Shown here piece after piece: positions 8,391-17,297 of a stretch of 64,000 bases of DNA. Source of the stretch: Chlorobiota bacterium (GTDB lineage: Bacteria; Bacteroidota; Ignavibacteria; OLB7); assembly GCA_016710285.1 (NCBI GenBank), contig JADJXR010000001.1, positions 434,001 to 498,000 of the forward strand, written 5' to 3'. The notes below the pieces were generated by a model. That model saw nothing but the letters and a program-made list of their open reading frames with translations. It ran no database searches and had not been told where the DNA came from. The position numbers were made by a program, and so were the translations under genes. The number at the start of each line of letters is the position of its first letter. Positions within the stretch are counted from its first letter, which is position 1.

Positions 8391-11300
8391 ATGCCTGAAT
8401 TTATCCATCTCCATAACCACACCCACTACTCACTTCTGGACGGTGCTTGCACACCGGACGGGCTTATCAAAGCCGCTGGTGAAAACAGCATGAACGCCGT
8501 TGCGCTGACCGATCACGGGGTCAATTTTGGGAGCATGGAGTTCTACAAAAAGGCCAAAAAAGCTGGCGTAAAGCCGATTATCGGGTGCGAGGTGTATGTT
8601 GCCGACGGGCTGCGGACGGACCGCGTGGGGACCAACGCCGCCAAGAAAACCCGCAACTACTTCCACCTGATCCTGCTGGCGAAGGATTACGCCGGATACC
8701 AGACGCTGAACCGCCTAACCAGCCGCGCCCACACCGAAGGCTACTACTACAAACCCCGCATTGACCGCGAGCTCCTTCTGAACAACCACGAAGGATTGGT
8801 GGCCTTGTCCGCCTGCGCCGGCGGGGTGGTTTCGGCACACCTGGTAAATGAGAATTACGAGGCCGCACGGGAGGCGGCGATTTGGTATCGCGAGCTGTTC
8901 GGCCCAGATTTCTACTTGGAGGTCCAGGACCACGGCATCCCCGTTGACCGCCCCGTGTTGGAGGGGATGCCCCGGTTGGCAGCCGAGCTTGGAATCCCGC
9001 TGGTGGCCACCAACGATTGCCACTACATCCGCAAGGAGCACGCCATTGCCCACAACGTGCTGCTCCATATCCGCGACGCAAGCAAGACCGGTGCGAAGAT
9101 TGATGTGGAGTCGGAGCTTCGCTACGGGACCACCAATTACTACTTCAAAACTGCCGACGAAATGGCGGAGCTTCTGGGGCATTTCCCGGGGGCGATCGAG
9201 AACACGGTGGCCATTGCAGAGAAATGCAATCTGGAGCTTCCCCACGAGTTCTTCATGCCCAACTTCCCGATACCGCCGGAATCACGATCCCAGACGCTGG
9301 ACGACTACTTGCGGGAGATCACGTGGCAAGGGGTGGAGCGGCGGTATCCAAAAGCGGAAGCGGGGGTGAAGGACCGCACCGAGTTCGAGCTTGAGGTCAT
9401 CACCCGAATGGGGTACAGCGGGTACTTCCTGATTGTGCAAGATTTCATCCAGGCCGCGCGGGACCGCGGCGTTAGCGTGGGGCCGGGGCGTGGCAGCGCG
9501 GCGGGAAGTTTGGTGGCCTACGCGCTGGGGATCACCAACGTTGACCCGCTGAAATATGACCTGCTGTTCGAGCGGTTCCTGAACCCCGATCGCGTCTCGA
9601 TGCCCGACATTGACATTGACTTTGCCGACGACAAGCGGGAGCGGGTGATTGATTACGTGAAGGATAAATATGGTCACGACGCGGTTGCGCAGATCATCAC
9701 CTTCGGGACCCTTTCCTCGCGCGCGGTGCTGAAAGATGTTGGGCGGGTGTTGGGGGTTCCCCTTTCCACCATCACCAGCATCACCGATAAAATCACCGTG
9801 AAGTTTGGGCGGGTGCAATCCATCAACGAGGCGTTGGAGAATCCGGAGCTTCGGTGGGTGAAAGAAAGCACCGAGCCGCAAATCCGAAAGCTGATTGAGT
9901 ACAGCCAGGTGCTGGAAGGAATGGCCCGGAACACCTCGCTCCACGCCGCCGGGGTGGTGATTGCGCCGGGGCCGCTGGAGAACTACATCCCGCTGTACAA
10001 AACCCCCGACAGCGGCCTTGCCAGCCAGTACACCATGAACTACTTGGAGGACGCTGGCCTGCTGAAGATGGACTTCTTGGGGCTGCGGACCCTGACGATT
10101 ATTGACCGCACGTTGGAGCTGGTGAAGCAGCGCCACAACGTCGCGATTGATATTGATGCGATCACCCTTGAGGACCCAAAAACCTACGAGCTTGTTGGGC
10201 GCGGATTAACGATTGCCGTCTTCCAGTTCGAATCGGTGCCGATGCAGAAATACCTGAAGGAGCTGAAGCCAAACTCGCTGGAAGATTTAACCGCCATGAA
10301 CGCCCTGTACCGCCCGGGACCGATGGAGAATATTCCGGAGTTTATCGAGCGGAAATGGGGGCGGAAGCCGATCACCTACTTGCACAAAACGCTGGAGCCG
10401 ATACTGGGGAAGACCTACGGGATTTGCGTGTACCAGGAGCAGATCATGCAGATAGCCCAGCAGCTTGGCGGCTTCACCCTTGCCCAGGCCGACAACCTTC
10501 GGCGCGCCATGGGGAAAAAGCAGATCAAGTACATGGAGGAGATGAAGGAAACCTACTTCCAGGGGTGCGCGGCAAACGGCATTGATAAAAAAACTGCCGA
10601 CGAAATTTGGGAGATGATGGTGAAGTTTGCCGATTACGGCTTCAACAAGAGCCACTCCCTTGCCTACAGCTATCTGGCCTACCAAACGGCATGGCTGAAG
10701 GCAAACTACACGCCGGAATTTCTGGCGGCGAACATGACCGCCGAAGCGAACGATCTGGCAAAGGTGGTGAAGCTGATTGACGAATGCCGCAAGTTCGAGA
10801 TCAACGTGCTGCCGCCCGATGTGAACCAATCCATGATTGATTTCTACGTGGTGGATTCCGGCATTCGGTTCGGCATGGCGGCAATCCGCAACGTGGGGGA
10901 AGGGGCGGTTGCGGCAATCTTGAAGGAGCGCGAAAAATCGGGGGCATTCACCTCCATTTTCGATTTCACCCGCAGGCTTGCCGGCAACACCTTAATCAAC
11001 AAACGGCTGCTGGAAAGCCTGGTGGTTAGCGGCGCGTTCGACACCATCCACCCCAACCGCCGCCAATGCTTCATGGCGATTGATGCCGCAATCCAGTACG
11101 CCGCCGCCTGCGCCAGCAGTGCCGCCAGCGGAATGGCCTCGCTGTTTGCCGATGCCAGCGATGGCGACGACGGAACCGGAGCACTTCCCGAACCCTCCTT
11201 GCCCACCATTGACGATTGGGCAAAACTGGAGAAGCTCCGCCGCGAGAAGGAGGTGCTGAATTTTTACGTGAGCGGACACCCGTTGCAGGAGTACGCCGCC

Positions 11301-11870
11301 GAGGTGGAGGCCTTCTCGCAAATCTCGCTGGGGGAAGTGGAGGAAGATGCCAAGTTCGAGGGGGCCGTCAGGGCCTGCGGAATCGTCACCGCGGTCCGTA
11401 CAAAGCTGGACAAGCGCGAGAACCGCATCGCCTTTGCCACCATCGAGGACTTCACCGGGAAGGCCGAGTGCATCTTCTGGAGCGATGCCTACCGGGCGCA
11501 CGGCGAAAAGATTGCCGAGGGGGAGATTGTGTTTGTGCTTGGCAAGGCGGAGATGAACGGGGCCGACGGAATCAAGATTATCGTGGATGACATTATCCCG
11601 GTGGCGCAAGCGCGAAGCCGGTTTGCCAACGCCCTGGCGGTGAACGTCCAGCTGGACCTTGTCCCGGAAGATGCCGCACACCGGACGTTGGAGTTGTTCA
11701 AGAATAATCAGGGGGAGCTTCAGTGTATTTTCCGCGTGTACGACGAGCAGCGGTCGCTGGTTGGCCGGTGGGTGTCGCGCCGGTTCACCATCACCCCAAC
11801 GCCAAATTTGCTGGAGGGATTGCGGGCAATCTACGGGCGGGAGAATGTGAAATTTGTGGGGACGAACTAA
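8391..11870 (+). CDS. dnaE: DNA polymerase III subunit alpha
   Basis: This 1159-residue replicative polymerase starts with a PHP domain (MPEFIHLHNHTHYSLLDG). The palm contains the catalytic string MPDIDIDF (Asp406, Asp408), and the fingers region has DYGFNKSHS. An OB-fold follows in the C-terminal part (GIVTAVRTKLDKREN). It polymerises the leading and lagging strands within the Pol III holoenzyme. The frame is open about 130 codons further upstream, but that segment overlaps the divergent hydrolase gene and lacks PHP homology, so the ATG at 8391 is chosen. Length is normal for DnaE. Confidence 0.97.
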   Translation: MPEFIHLHNHTHYSLLDGACTPDGLIKAAGENSMNAVALTDHGVNFGSMEFYKKAKKAGVKPIIGCEVYVADGLRTDRVGTNAAKKTRNYFHLILLAKDYAGYQTLNRLTSRAHTEGYYYKPRIDRELLLNNHEGLVALSACAGGVVSAHLVNENYEAAREAAIWYRELFGPDFYLEVQDHGIPVDRPVLEGMPRLAAELGIPLVATNDCHYIRKEHAIAHNVLLHIRDASKTGAKIDVESELRYGTTNYYFKTADEMAELLGHFPGAIENTVAIAEKCNLELPHEFFMPNFPIPPESRSQTLDDYLREITWQGVERRYPKAEAGVKDRTEFELEVITRMGYSGYFLIVQDFIQAARDRGVSVGPGRGSAAGSLVAYALGITNVDPLKYDLLFERFLNPDRVSMPDIDIDFADDKRERVIDYVKDKYGHDAVAQIITFGTLSSRAVLKDVGRVLGVPLSTITSITDKITVKFGRVQSINEALENPELRWVKESTEPQIRKLIEYSQVLEGMARNTSLHAAGVVIAPGPLENYIPLYKTPDSGLASQYTMNYLEDAGLLKMDFLGLRTLTIIDRTLELVKQRHNVAIDIDAITLEDPKTYELVGRGLTIAVFQFESVPMQKYLKELKPNSLEDLTAMNALYRPGPMENIPEFIERKWGRKPITYLHKTLEPILGKTYGICVYQEQIMQIAQQLGGFTLAQADNLRRAMGKKQIKYMEEMKETYFQGCAANGIDKKTADEIWEMMVKFADYGFNKSHSLAYSYLAYQTAWLKANYTPEFLAANMTAEANDLAKVVKLIDECRKFEINVLPPDVNQSMIDFYVVDSGIRFGMAAIRNVGEGAVAAILKEREKSGAFTSIFDFTRRLAGNTLINKRLLESLVVSGAFDTIHPNRRQCFMAIDAAIQYAAACASSAASGMASLFADASDGDDGTGALPEPSLPTIDDWAKLEKLRREKEVLNFYVSGHPLQEYAAEVEAFSQISLGEVEEDAKFEGAVRACGIVTAVRTKLDKRENRIAFATIEDFTGKAECIFWSDAYRAHGEKIAEGEIVFVLGKAEMNGADGIKIIVDDIIPVAQARSRFANALAVNVQLDLVPEDAAHRTLELFKNNQGELQCIFRVYDEQRSLVGRWVSRRFTITPTPNLLEGLRAIYGRENVKFVGTN

Positions 11871-11940
11871 ACGGGGCGGGGCTTCCTTCCCCTTGCAATG
11901 GCCAGAGTCCGGAGTGCAATGGCCGTAACCGCCATTGTTG

Positions 11941-12435
11941 ATGATGAACAAACAACAACAAATCCAAACATCAGAGCAGCCGATGGAAACGCCAATGGAA
12001 ACCACGCATTATCACACTGTCCAGGTCCAGCGCACCGTTAGCGGAGCCGTGGAGGACGTTTGGCAAGCATGGGCCGACCCCATAAAAATTGCCCACTGGT
12101 TCACCGAAGAAGCCGAGCAGGACCTGCGCGTTGGCGGGCGTTACCGCAACAGCGACGGCGACGAAGGTGAGTACCTTGAGGTTCAGCCGCCGAACCGATT
12201 GAAGTTCACTTGGGAGCAACCCGATTACGCTCCCGGGAGCATCGTCACGGTGGAGCTTTCTGCGGGCGAGCAAGAGAAGACAACGGTGGTGGAGGTTCTG
12301 CACCAGCAGGTCCATTGCGACGATGCTGACGACCTTCAAACCGGCTGGCAATGGGCACTGGATTCGCTACAGCGATACATGATCACGGGGCTTGGGATCC
12401 GCTTTGAAGAATGGATGATGATGCAATCGCAGTAG
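11941..12435 (+). CDS. AHSA1/SRPBCC-domain protein
   Basis: This 164-residue protein has the AHSA1 (Aha1 C-terminal-like) fold features: VQRTVSGAVEDVWQAWADP at the start of the domain, then HWFTEEAEQDLRVGGRYR, LKFTWEQPDY and a final helix ending in WALDSLQRYM. Members bind hydrophobic ligands in a helix-grip cavity, and their roles are mostly unknown. A TTG six bases upstream is in frame, but ATG at 11941 or 11944 is more likely. The gap from dnaE (about 70 bp) contains two direct copies of TGCAATGGCC. Confidence 0.75.
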   Translation: MMNKQQQIQTSEQPMETPMETTHYHTVQVQRTVSGAVEDVWQAWADPIKIAHWFTEEAEQDLRVGGRYRNSDGDEGEYLEVQPPNRLKFTWEQPDYAPGSIVTVELSAGEQEKTTVVEVLHQQVHCDDADDLQTGWQWALDSLQRYMITGLGIRFEEWMMMQSQ

Positions 12436-12496
12436 CTTCCGCAGGCCGGCGCGGCTCCGCCACAGGCCCGCTAATCTCTATTCAAACCTCTCTCTA

Positions 12497-12817
12497 ATGT
12501 CCTATCTGCTGCTGATCCTTGCTGGCTTGTTCGAGGTTGGGTTCACCACCTGCCTGAAGCTCTCGGAAAATTTCACCAACCTCCGTTGGACGTTGGGCTT
12601 TTTGGCAAGCGCAAGCATCAGTTTTTACCTGCTGACCAAAGCCACCGAAACCATTCCGATGGGGACTGGTTATGCCGTCTGGACCGGGATTGGTGCGGCG
12701 GGAACAGTGGTGGTGGGAATGCTTTTTTTTGACGAACCAACCGACACGTGGCGGATCTTCTTTTTGGTGATGCTGATCGGTTCAATCGCCGGACTGAAGC
12801 TGGTTTCGGCGCACTAA
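12497..12817 (+). CDS. SMR-family exporter, Gdx/SugE type (guanidinium)
   Basis: This 106-residue protein has four membrane segments, the proton-coupling Glu13 and the Gdx/SugE-type strings KATETIPMGTGYAVWTGIG and FFDEP. This subtype is known to exchange guanidinium for protons as an antiparallel dimer, unlike the promiscuous EmrE subtype. I looked for guanidine riboswitch hairpins in the 60 bp upstream and see no ACGR-loop pair. The gene follows the AHSA1 gene by about 60 bp and converges on the MBL gene. Confidence 0.88.
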   Translation: MSYLLLILAGLFEVGFTTCLKLSENFTNLRWTLGFLASASISFYLLTKATETIPMGTGYAVWTGIGAAGTVVVGMLFFDEPTDTWRIFFLVMLIGSIAGLKLVSAH

Positions 12818-12867
12818 GTTGAGCTTGGTGCGCCGCTTGTTCACCTGCGTGTTTTCACACCTCCAAC

Positions 12868-13710
12868 TCACAACTCCAACTCAGTCCCCTCTCGTCCTTC
12901 AATAATTTGGCAGGAAGGGTCGCATTCGTTGCGGGCCATGTCCGCCAGGGCCTCAAGCCGGGAATCGTTGTGGGCAGGATCGTGATGGAACGGCATCAGC
13001 CGCCGAACCCCGGCCAGCCGGGCAAACGCGCACGCATCCCGAACGGAACTGTGCCCCCAGCCGATGCAGTTGCGGTACTCATTATCGTCATACTGCGCGT
13101 CGTGGATCAGCAGGTCCGCATTTTGGGCAAGGGCGAATCCGGAGGTCCAGTCTGGGCTTGTGGGGAAGGTGCGTGCGCCAAGCGCGGGTTCGTGATCGGG
13201 GATGTACGTCACCACCGTTCCGGCTTGCTCAATCCTGAACCCAACGGTGGGGCCCGGGTGGCAAATCAGCTGCGAATTGATGGTGAACGAGCCGATGGAG
13301 AATTCGCCGCACGGGATTTCATGCAAGGAAAGATTGCAGGGAAGCTCGCGCAACCGAACCGGGAACAACGGCGGCGACATATACCTGGCAAGCCGCGACC
13401 ACAGCCGCATGCCGGTGCTGGCCGGTCCCCAGATATGGACCTCCAATCCCGGGATGTAGAGTGGGATAAAAAATCCGATCCCCTGGATATGGTCCATGTG
13501 GAGATGGGTCAGAAGGATGTCCACCCGTTTTGGCTGCTGTTGCAGCAGTGCCGCGCCGAGCAATCGAATGCCGGAGCCGGCATCCAGCACCAGATGCGTC
13601 CCTTCGCCATCGGTCAGATGCAGGCAGGGGGTGTTGCCGCCGTAGGATTCGGTGCCGGGGCCGGAAACGGGAATGGAGCCACGCGAACCCCAGACTTTCA
13701 GTCGGATCAT
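12868..13710 (-). CDS. MBL-fold metallo-hydrolase
   Basis: This 280-residue protein begins VWGSRGSIPV and carries the metal-binding motif THLHMDHI (His69, His71, Asp73, His74). Further ligands are expected in CHPGPTVGF and HDAQYDD. The start resembles RNase Z / class-II cyclic-nucleotide phosphodiesterase-like MBL proteins. The ATG at 13708-13710 overlaps the stop of the upstream PAS gene (ATGA), implying translational coupling. An in-frame ATG five codons upstream is possible but loses that arrangement. Substrate unknown: a nucleotide phosphodiesterase is one candidate. Confidence 0.82.
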   Translation of the reverse strand: MIRLKVWGSRGSIPVSGPGTESYGGNTPCLHLTDGEGTHLVLDAGSGIRLLGAALLQQQPKRVDILLTHLHMDHIQGIGFFIPLYIPGLEVHIWGPASTGMRLWSRLARYMSPPLFPVRLRELPCNLSLHEIPCGEFSIGSFTINSQLICHPGPTVGFRIEQAGTVVTYIPDHEPALGARTFPTSPDWTSGFALAQNADLLIHDAQYDDNEYRNCIGWGHSSVRDACAFARLAGVRRLMPFHHDPAHNDSRLEALADMARNECDPSCQIIEGREGTELEL

Positions 13711-14099
13711 TCGCTCATCTCCCAAAAGAATCCCACAGCCCCCAAGAAGCGATCGGCCTGCCCAATCAGCGGCAATCCCACAACGTGGATCTGGCGTCGC
13801 ATGCCGTCCATTCCCTTAATCATAAACGTGCGGCTTGCCGGCTTGCGGGTTCGCACGGCGGTGACAAGCGGAAGCTCCTCCGGGGGGATCAAATTCCCTT
13901 GCTCATCCTGTTGGTGAAACATCGTGGACCACCGCGACATCGGGAGGTCATCAATTTCATCAAGCACCCCCCCCAGGACACGCTCCGCCAACTCGTTGCA
14001 GTACAACAGGTTGCCGTCGGGATCCACAAGGAAGATGGGAATGGCGAGATAGGACGCAAGTTGGCGCGTCAGAATCATCTCGATTTCCTGCTGGGCCAT
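13707..14099 (-). CDS. Single-domain PAS protein
   Basis: This 130-residue protein is essentially one PAS domain (IPIFLVDPDGNLLYCNELAERVLG, then a region typical of PAS, ending FLGAVGFFWEMSE). No kinase, GGDEF or DNA-binding output domain is attached. Its stop overlaps the start of the MBL hydrolase by 4 nt, so the sensor and the enzyme are probably made in step and may act together. The ligand is not predictable from sequence. Confidence 0.75.
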   Translation of the reverse strand: MAQQEIEMILTRQLASYLAIPIFLVDPDGNLLYCNELAERVLGGVLDEIDDLPMSRWSTMFHQQDEQGNLIPPEELPLVTAVRTRKPASRTFMIKGMDGMRRQIHVVGLPLIGQADRFLGAVGFFWEMSE

Positions 14100-14291
14100 G
14101 CAGTCGTAGCCTCCAGTATGTTGCTGTTATTTGGCAAGTGCCCCCGAACCCACCACCGCCGGATCATGTATTCCCGTTCCCCACTGTTCGGTTGCGGCTG
14201 CAAAATGGCTAAAGTTTGGAATTAATACACCGATCGGGCAAAGAAAAGAGAGAAAAAAAAATGAGGTCCAGCTAACAGTGGATCGGCCCGT

Positions 14292-14975
14292 TTACCGTGG
14301 CTTGCGCCGCTCCCGCCGGGCCAGAACCCACCGGCGCGTCAGAAGGCAGGTCGCGCTCCAGATAACAGCAACCAACATACCCGCCGCAACATCGGTGGGC
14401 CAGTGAACGCCCAGGTACATTCGGCTGCTGGCGATCAACGCAGCAAGGGCCAGAAGGCCCGCGGCACTCCACCAACGCTTTGCCGTTGGCTTCCCCCGCC
14501 GCAGCATCAGCACCCCAACGAACAACGCAAACGCGAACGACGTAAGCGTGTGGCCGCTTGGAAAACTGAAATTGAAGATTGCCTCCAGCGGCGGGAACAC
14601 CCGCGGGCGGGCTTGCTGATAGATCTGCTTCAACGCTTCGGTAATCAACGCGCAACCCACCAGCAACGCGCCCAGCATCCAAGCGTCCAGGCCGCGCCGC
14701 TTCCGGATCCAGTGGGCGCAAACGGAGGCCCCAATCACCGTAACCCCAACCCCCGAGCCGATAAAACTTAAAGCGCGGGCAATCGCCGTCAGGAATGGAG
14801 ATTGATACGCGTGGATGGAGAGCAACACCTGCTTGTTGATGCTGCCGAACTGATCTTCCAACACGCCATGTGCAAGCGCCAGGAATCCAATCCCCGCAAC
14901 AACTGCCACCGCAAGCCCCAGCAGCAACGGGCGGCTGGCTGCGCCGGGAATCGGTTGTGTTTGTTGGGAAGGCAT
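14292..14975 (-). CDS. PAP2-family membrane phosphatase
   Basis: This 227-residue protein has about six membrane segments and the complete type-2 phosphatidic acid phosphatase signature: KQIYQQARP (residues 116-124), PSGH (139-142) and SRMYLGVHWPTD with His191 and Asp195. Such enzymes dephosphorylate lipid phosphates, including undecaprenyl pyrophosphate, on the outer face of the inner membrane. The frame is open 26 codons upstream, but the ATG at 14973-14975 (MPSQQTQ) gives the normal length. Undecaprenyl-PP phosphatase is possible but not proven. Confidence 0.88.
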   Translation of the reverse strand: MPSQQTQPIPGAASRPLLLGLAVAVVAGIGFLALAHGVLEDQFGSINKQVLLSIHAYQSPFLTAIARALSFIGSGVGVTVIGASVCAHWIRKRRGLDAWMLGALLVGCALITEALKQIYQQARPRVFPPLEAIFNFSFPSGHTLTSFAFALFVGVLMLRRGKPTAKRWWSAAGLLALAALIASSRMYLGVHWPTDVAAGMLVAVIWSATCLLTRRWVLARRERRKPR

Positions 14976-15016
14976 TGGTGGGTATCGAAAAAAAGATAGG
15001 ATAGATTGAGAGTGAA

Positions 15017-15082
15017 GGAGCCACAGAGGCGCAGAGTGTGCGGGCACAGGCACGGGCCGCTTCTCTGCTTCTCTGTGGCTCC
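15017..15082. repeat. Inverted repeat between the T9SS cargo gene and the PAP2 gene
   Basis: GGAGCCACAGAG (15017-15028) pairs perfectly with CTCTGTGGCTCC (15071-15082). An inner 6-bp stem (GCAGAG/CTCTGC) follows after a 2-nt internal loop, with a 26-nt apical loop. It lies just past the stop of the T9SS cargo gene. It could act as a terminator or RNA-stabilising hairpin. There is no strong T-run on the minus strand. Confidence 0.6.
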
Positions 15083-15094
15083 CTTGTTTTCCCT

Positions 15095-16540
15095 TTACCG
15101 AATCACTTGCACGGCCTTCGTTGCCACGCCGGTGGTTGTGGCGATACGAACGAAGTAGATGCCGGCGGGAAGGTTGGCGGTGCTCATCCGTGCCGAGCCA
15201 TCGTCGGCAAGGTCGTTGGTTAGGGTGGCCACCGTGCGGCCAACTGCGTCCAGGATTTCGCCATGCAGGCTGTTCGGCTGGCGCAAGCGGATGGTGAGAT
15301 CGCCCGAGACAGGATTCGGGAAGACGCTTAGCCCTTCGGTGGCCAGCGCGTCTTCCTCCACCGAGGAAACTGGCCCGCCATCGCGGAAGATTTTGCCGAG
15401 CAGCATATCCTGGCCTCCGCCAACCAACAGTGAGTTCGAGAGGGTTGCGCCGGCCACCACAAACCCGTCTGGAGTTTCGTAGCCGCAGTACCCGTAATCA
15501 TTCCCTTCGGCCCCCAGCCGTTGCTCCCATTCGATCTCCCCTTTCACGTCGGTTTTCACAACGTAGGCATCGTACGCGCCGTTGGTTTGCCCGGAAGTAA
15601 GGCCGAACCCAACGAACCCGCCATCGCTTGTTTGGCGGCCTGACCAGAGGAAGGAATCTTCGGTGCTTCCGCCGTAGTGTTTATCAACAATGGTGTTCCC
15701 TGCCGAATCCAGCACCAGCATCCATCCGGTTCCCCCATTGTTATTGCTGGATCCACCAAACAGCGCAAAGCCCCCTTCGCGGGTGTTTACGATGTAGTAA
15801 GGGGAGTCGTGCATGGTGTTGCCGCTGGTTGGGGTTTTGCTCCATTGCTGCACCCCGTTGCTATCCACCTTAAACACCCAATACTTTTCAAGATTGTTGA
15901 CAACCGTGTGGCACAGCACCACGCAGCCGCCATCGGAGGTTAGGCGGGCGGCGTGGGAGTGTTCGCCGTAGTTCAGGCTGAAAAGTTTTTCCCAAAGGAT
16001 GTTCCGTTCGGCATCCATCCGAATCATCCACACGTCGCCGCTTGGGTCCCCTTTCGAGTCGGTGTGGCCGGTCATGTAGTAGCCACCTTCCGGGCGGTCC
16101 AGCACGATGTGGGCGTGGTCGCTGCTGGCGTAGTCAATATCTTTTTCCCAGACGACTTTGCCGTTGTCGTCAATCTTGTACATCAGCGCGTGCTCGTCGC
16201 CGCTGAACTGGCGGCCGCTGAATCCGGCAACAAGCCACCCACCATCCAGCGATGGCTCAAGCCCCCAGACCGTTTCGCCAACACCGGGGCGGCCGTAGGT
16301 TCCCTCCCATTTTTTATTCCCCTGGGCATCGAATCGGGCAAGCCAGTAATCCACGCTAGATCCGGAGGTCCCCCCTTTGGTCCCAACAACAATAAACCCG
16401 CCGTCGCTGGCGGGCTGCATGGCGTAGGCGTATTCGTTTTGCGAACTGCCAACGGCCCAAACGGAGTCGCGGGTTTGCGCGGTGGCTGCGGCGGCCATTG
16501 TGCAAAGCATTGCGCCGGCAAGAAGTAATTTCTGTGTCAT
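15095..16540 (-). CDS. Secreted repeat protein with T9SS type A sorting domain
   Basis: This 481-residue protein has a signal peptide (LLLAGAMLCTMAAAATAQ). Five or six repeats of the form TSDGGFVGFG, EPSLDGGWLVAGF or ASDGGFIVVG follow, consistent with a beta-propeller. The C-terminal domain (FPNPVSGDLTIRL, then DAVGRTVATL and LPAGIYFVRI) is a T9SS type A sorting domain. It should cross the outer membrane through the type IX system and be attached or released. No T9SS machinery is in the window. The function of the propeller is unknown. Confidence 0.88.
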   Translation of the reverse strand: MTQKLLLAGAMLCTMAAAATAQTRDSVWAVGSSQNEYAYAMQPASDGGFIVVGTKGGTSGSSVDYWLARFDAQGNKKWEGTYGRPGVGETVWGLEPSLDGGWLVAGFSGRQFSGDEHALMYKIDDNGKVVWEKDIDYASSDHAHIVLDRPEGGYYMTGHTDSKGDPSGDVWMIRMDAERNILWEKLFSLNYGEHSHAARLTSDGGCVVLCHTVVNNLEKYWVFKVDSNGVQQWSKTPTSGNTMHDSPYYIVNTREGGFALFGGSSNNNGGTGWMLVLDSAGNTIVDKHYGGSTEDSFLWSGRQTSDGGFVGFGLTSGQTNGAYDAYVVKTDVKGEIEWEQRLGAEGNDYGYCGYETPDGFVVAGATLSNSLLVGGGQDMLLGKIFRDGGPVSSVEEDALATEGLSVFPNPVSGDLTIRLRQPNSLHGEILDAVGRTVATLTNDLADDGSARMSTANLPAGIYFVRIATTTGVATKAVQVIR

Positions 16541-16701
16541 CTGGTTGAACCTGAGTTTGTATTTAGTGAAGGTCAGTTCTGATTGCTGATTGGGAATAAT
16601 CTACGGCGGAAGGCGTTATGGAAAAGCGGGCATAAAAAAAAATCTTGCGTGCCGACTTGAAGCAAGCCACCATCTGCTGCGTTCGGCCCACAAGCCATTA
16701 C

Positions 16702-16731
16702 TTGGAAGATTGAGCCATGACGCTATTTTTG
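16702..16731 (+). promoter_or_regulatory. Candidate Bacteroidota-type promoter for the Cys/His-rich protein
   Basis: TTGG at 16702-16705 is followed after 18 nt by TATTTTTG at 16724-16731, an exact TAnnTTTG match. The predicted start of transcription is only about 10 nt before the ATG at 16746, giving a very short leader. Confidence 0.4.
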
Positions 16732-16745
16732 CCCCCAACATTGCC

Positions 16746-17165
16746 ATGAGGAATCTCCTGCAACATATCGCCATTCTGCTGCAGCTGGTGGCCATTGCTC
16801 CGCTCAACACGCTGATGGCGTTTGGGGTTACAAGCCACGCGGCAAACCCGTGTTGCACGCCGCAACCAACGGCGGCTGCCCAAGCTGATACCCATTGCCC
16901 ACCTGCGGCCCAGGAAGCGGATTCCCACACTGATCCTTCCCCCCACAGCGGCTGCATTCCCCCGGGCGGCGATGCGGGGGAGCATCCAACCCACGATTCT
17001 TCCAACAGCACGCACGCGTGTTTCTGCTGTTTTGTGGGGACCATCGCGCATCGGGCCATGCCGGCCCCGCCCGTTCCCCTTGTTGCTCGCCCAAACTCAC
17101 CCTATCTCCCCTCCCCGCTCTCCACCTTCGCTGTGGTGATTGACCATCCCCCCTGCTGGTTGTAG
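16746..17165 (+). CDS. Cys/His-rich secreted protein next to a TonB receptor
   Basis: This 139-residue protein has a hydrophobic N-terminal segment (LLQHIAILLQLVAIAPLNTLMAFG) that fits a signal peptide. A short region rich in Cys, His, Pro and Asp follows (NPCCTPQP, DTHCPPAAQEADSHTD, HACFCCF) and the end reads HPPCWL. It is 132 bp upstream of a TonB-dependent receptor whose plug also has unusual Cys residues. Small Cys/His proteins beside such receptors in Bacteroidota suggest metal handling, perhaps copper. The frame is open 52 codons upstream, but this ATG gives a clean signal peptide. No named family is certain. Confidence 0.6.
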   Translation: MRNLLQHIAILLQLVAIAPLNTLMAFGVTSHAANPCCTPQPTAAAQADTHCPPAAQEADSHTDPSPHSGCIPPGGDAGEHPTHDSSNSTHACFCCFVGTIAHRAMPAPPVPLVARPNSPYLPSPLSTFAVVIDHPPCWL

Positions 17166-17297
17166 TTCTGCCGGGCACGTGCGCCACCGGCCCAATCCCC
17201 TATCTCGCGCCAACCCTACCGTGCGGCTTCCCGTGTGGCTTTCCAATAGCGGCATGGCGGGGCGATTCATTCAGGAAAGAACTTCAACCGAACAACC

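Noticed and set aside
12436..12496. Possible guanidine riboswitch upstream of the Gdx-type exporter
   Set aside because: The 60 bp lack the paired ACGR-loop hairpins of the guanidine-II class and are too short for the other classes.
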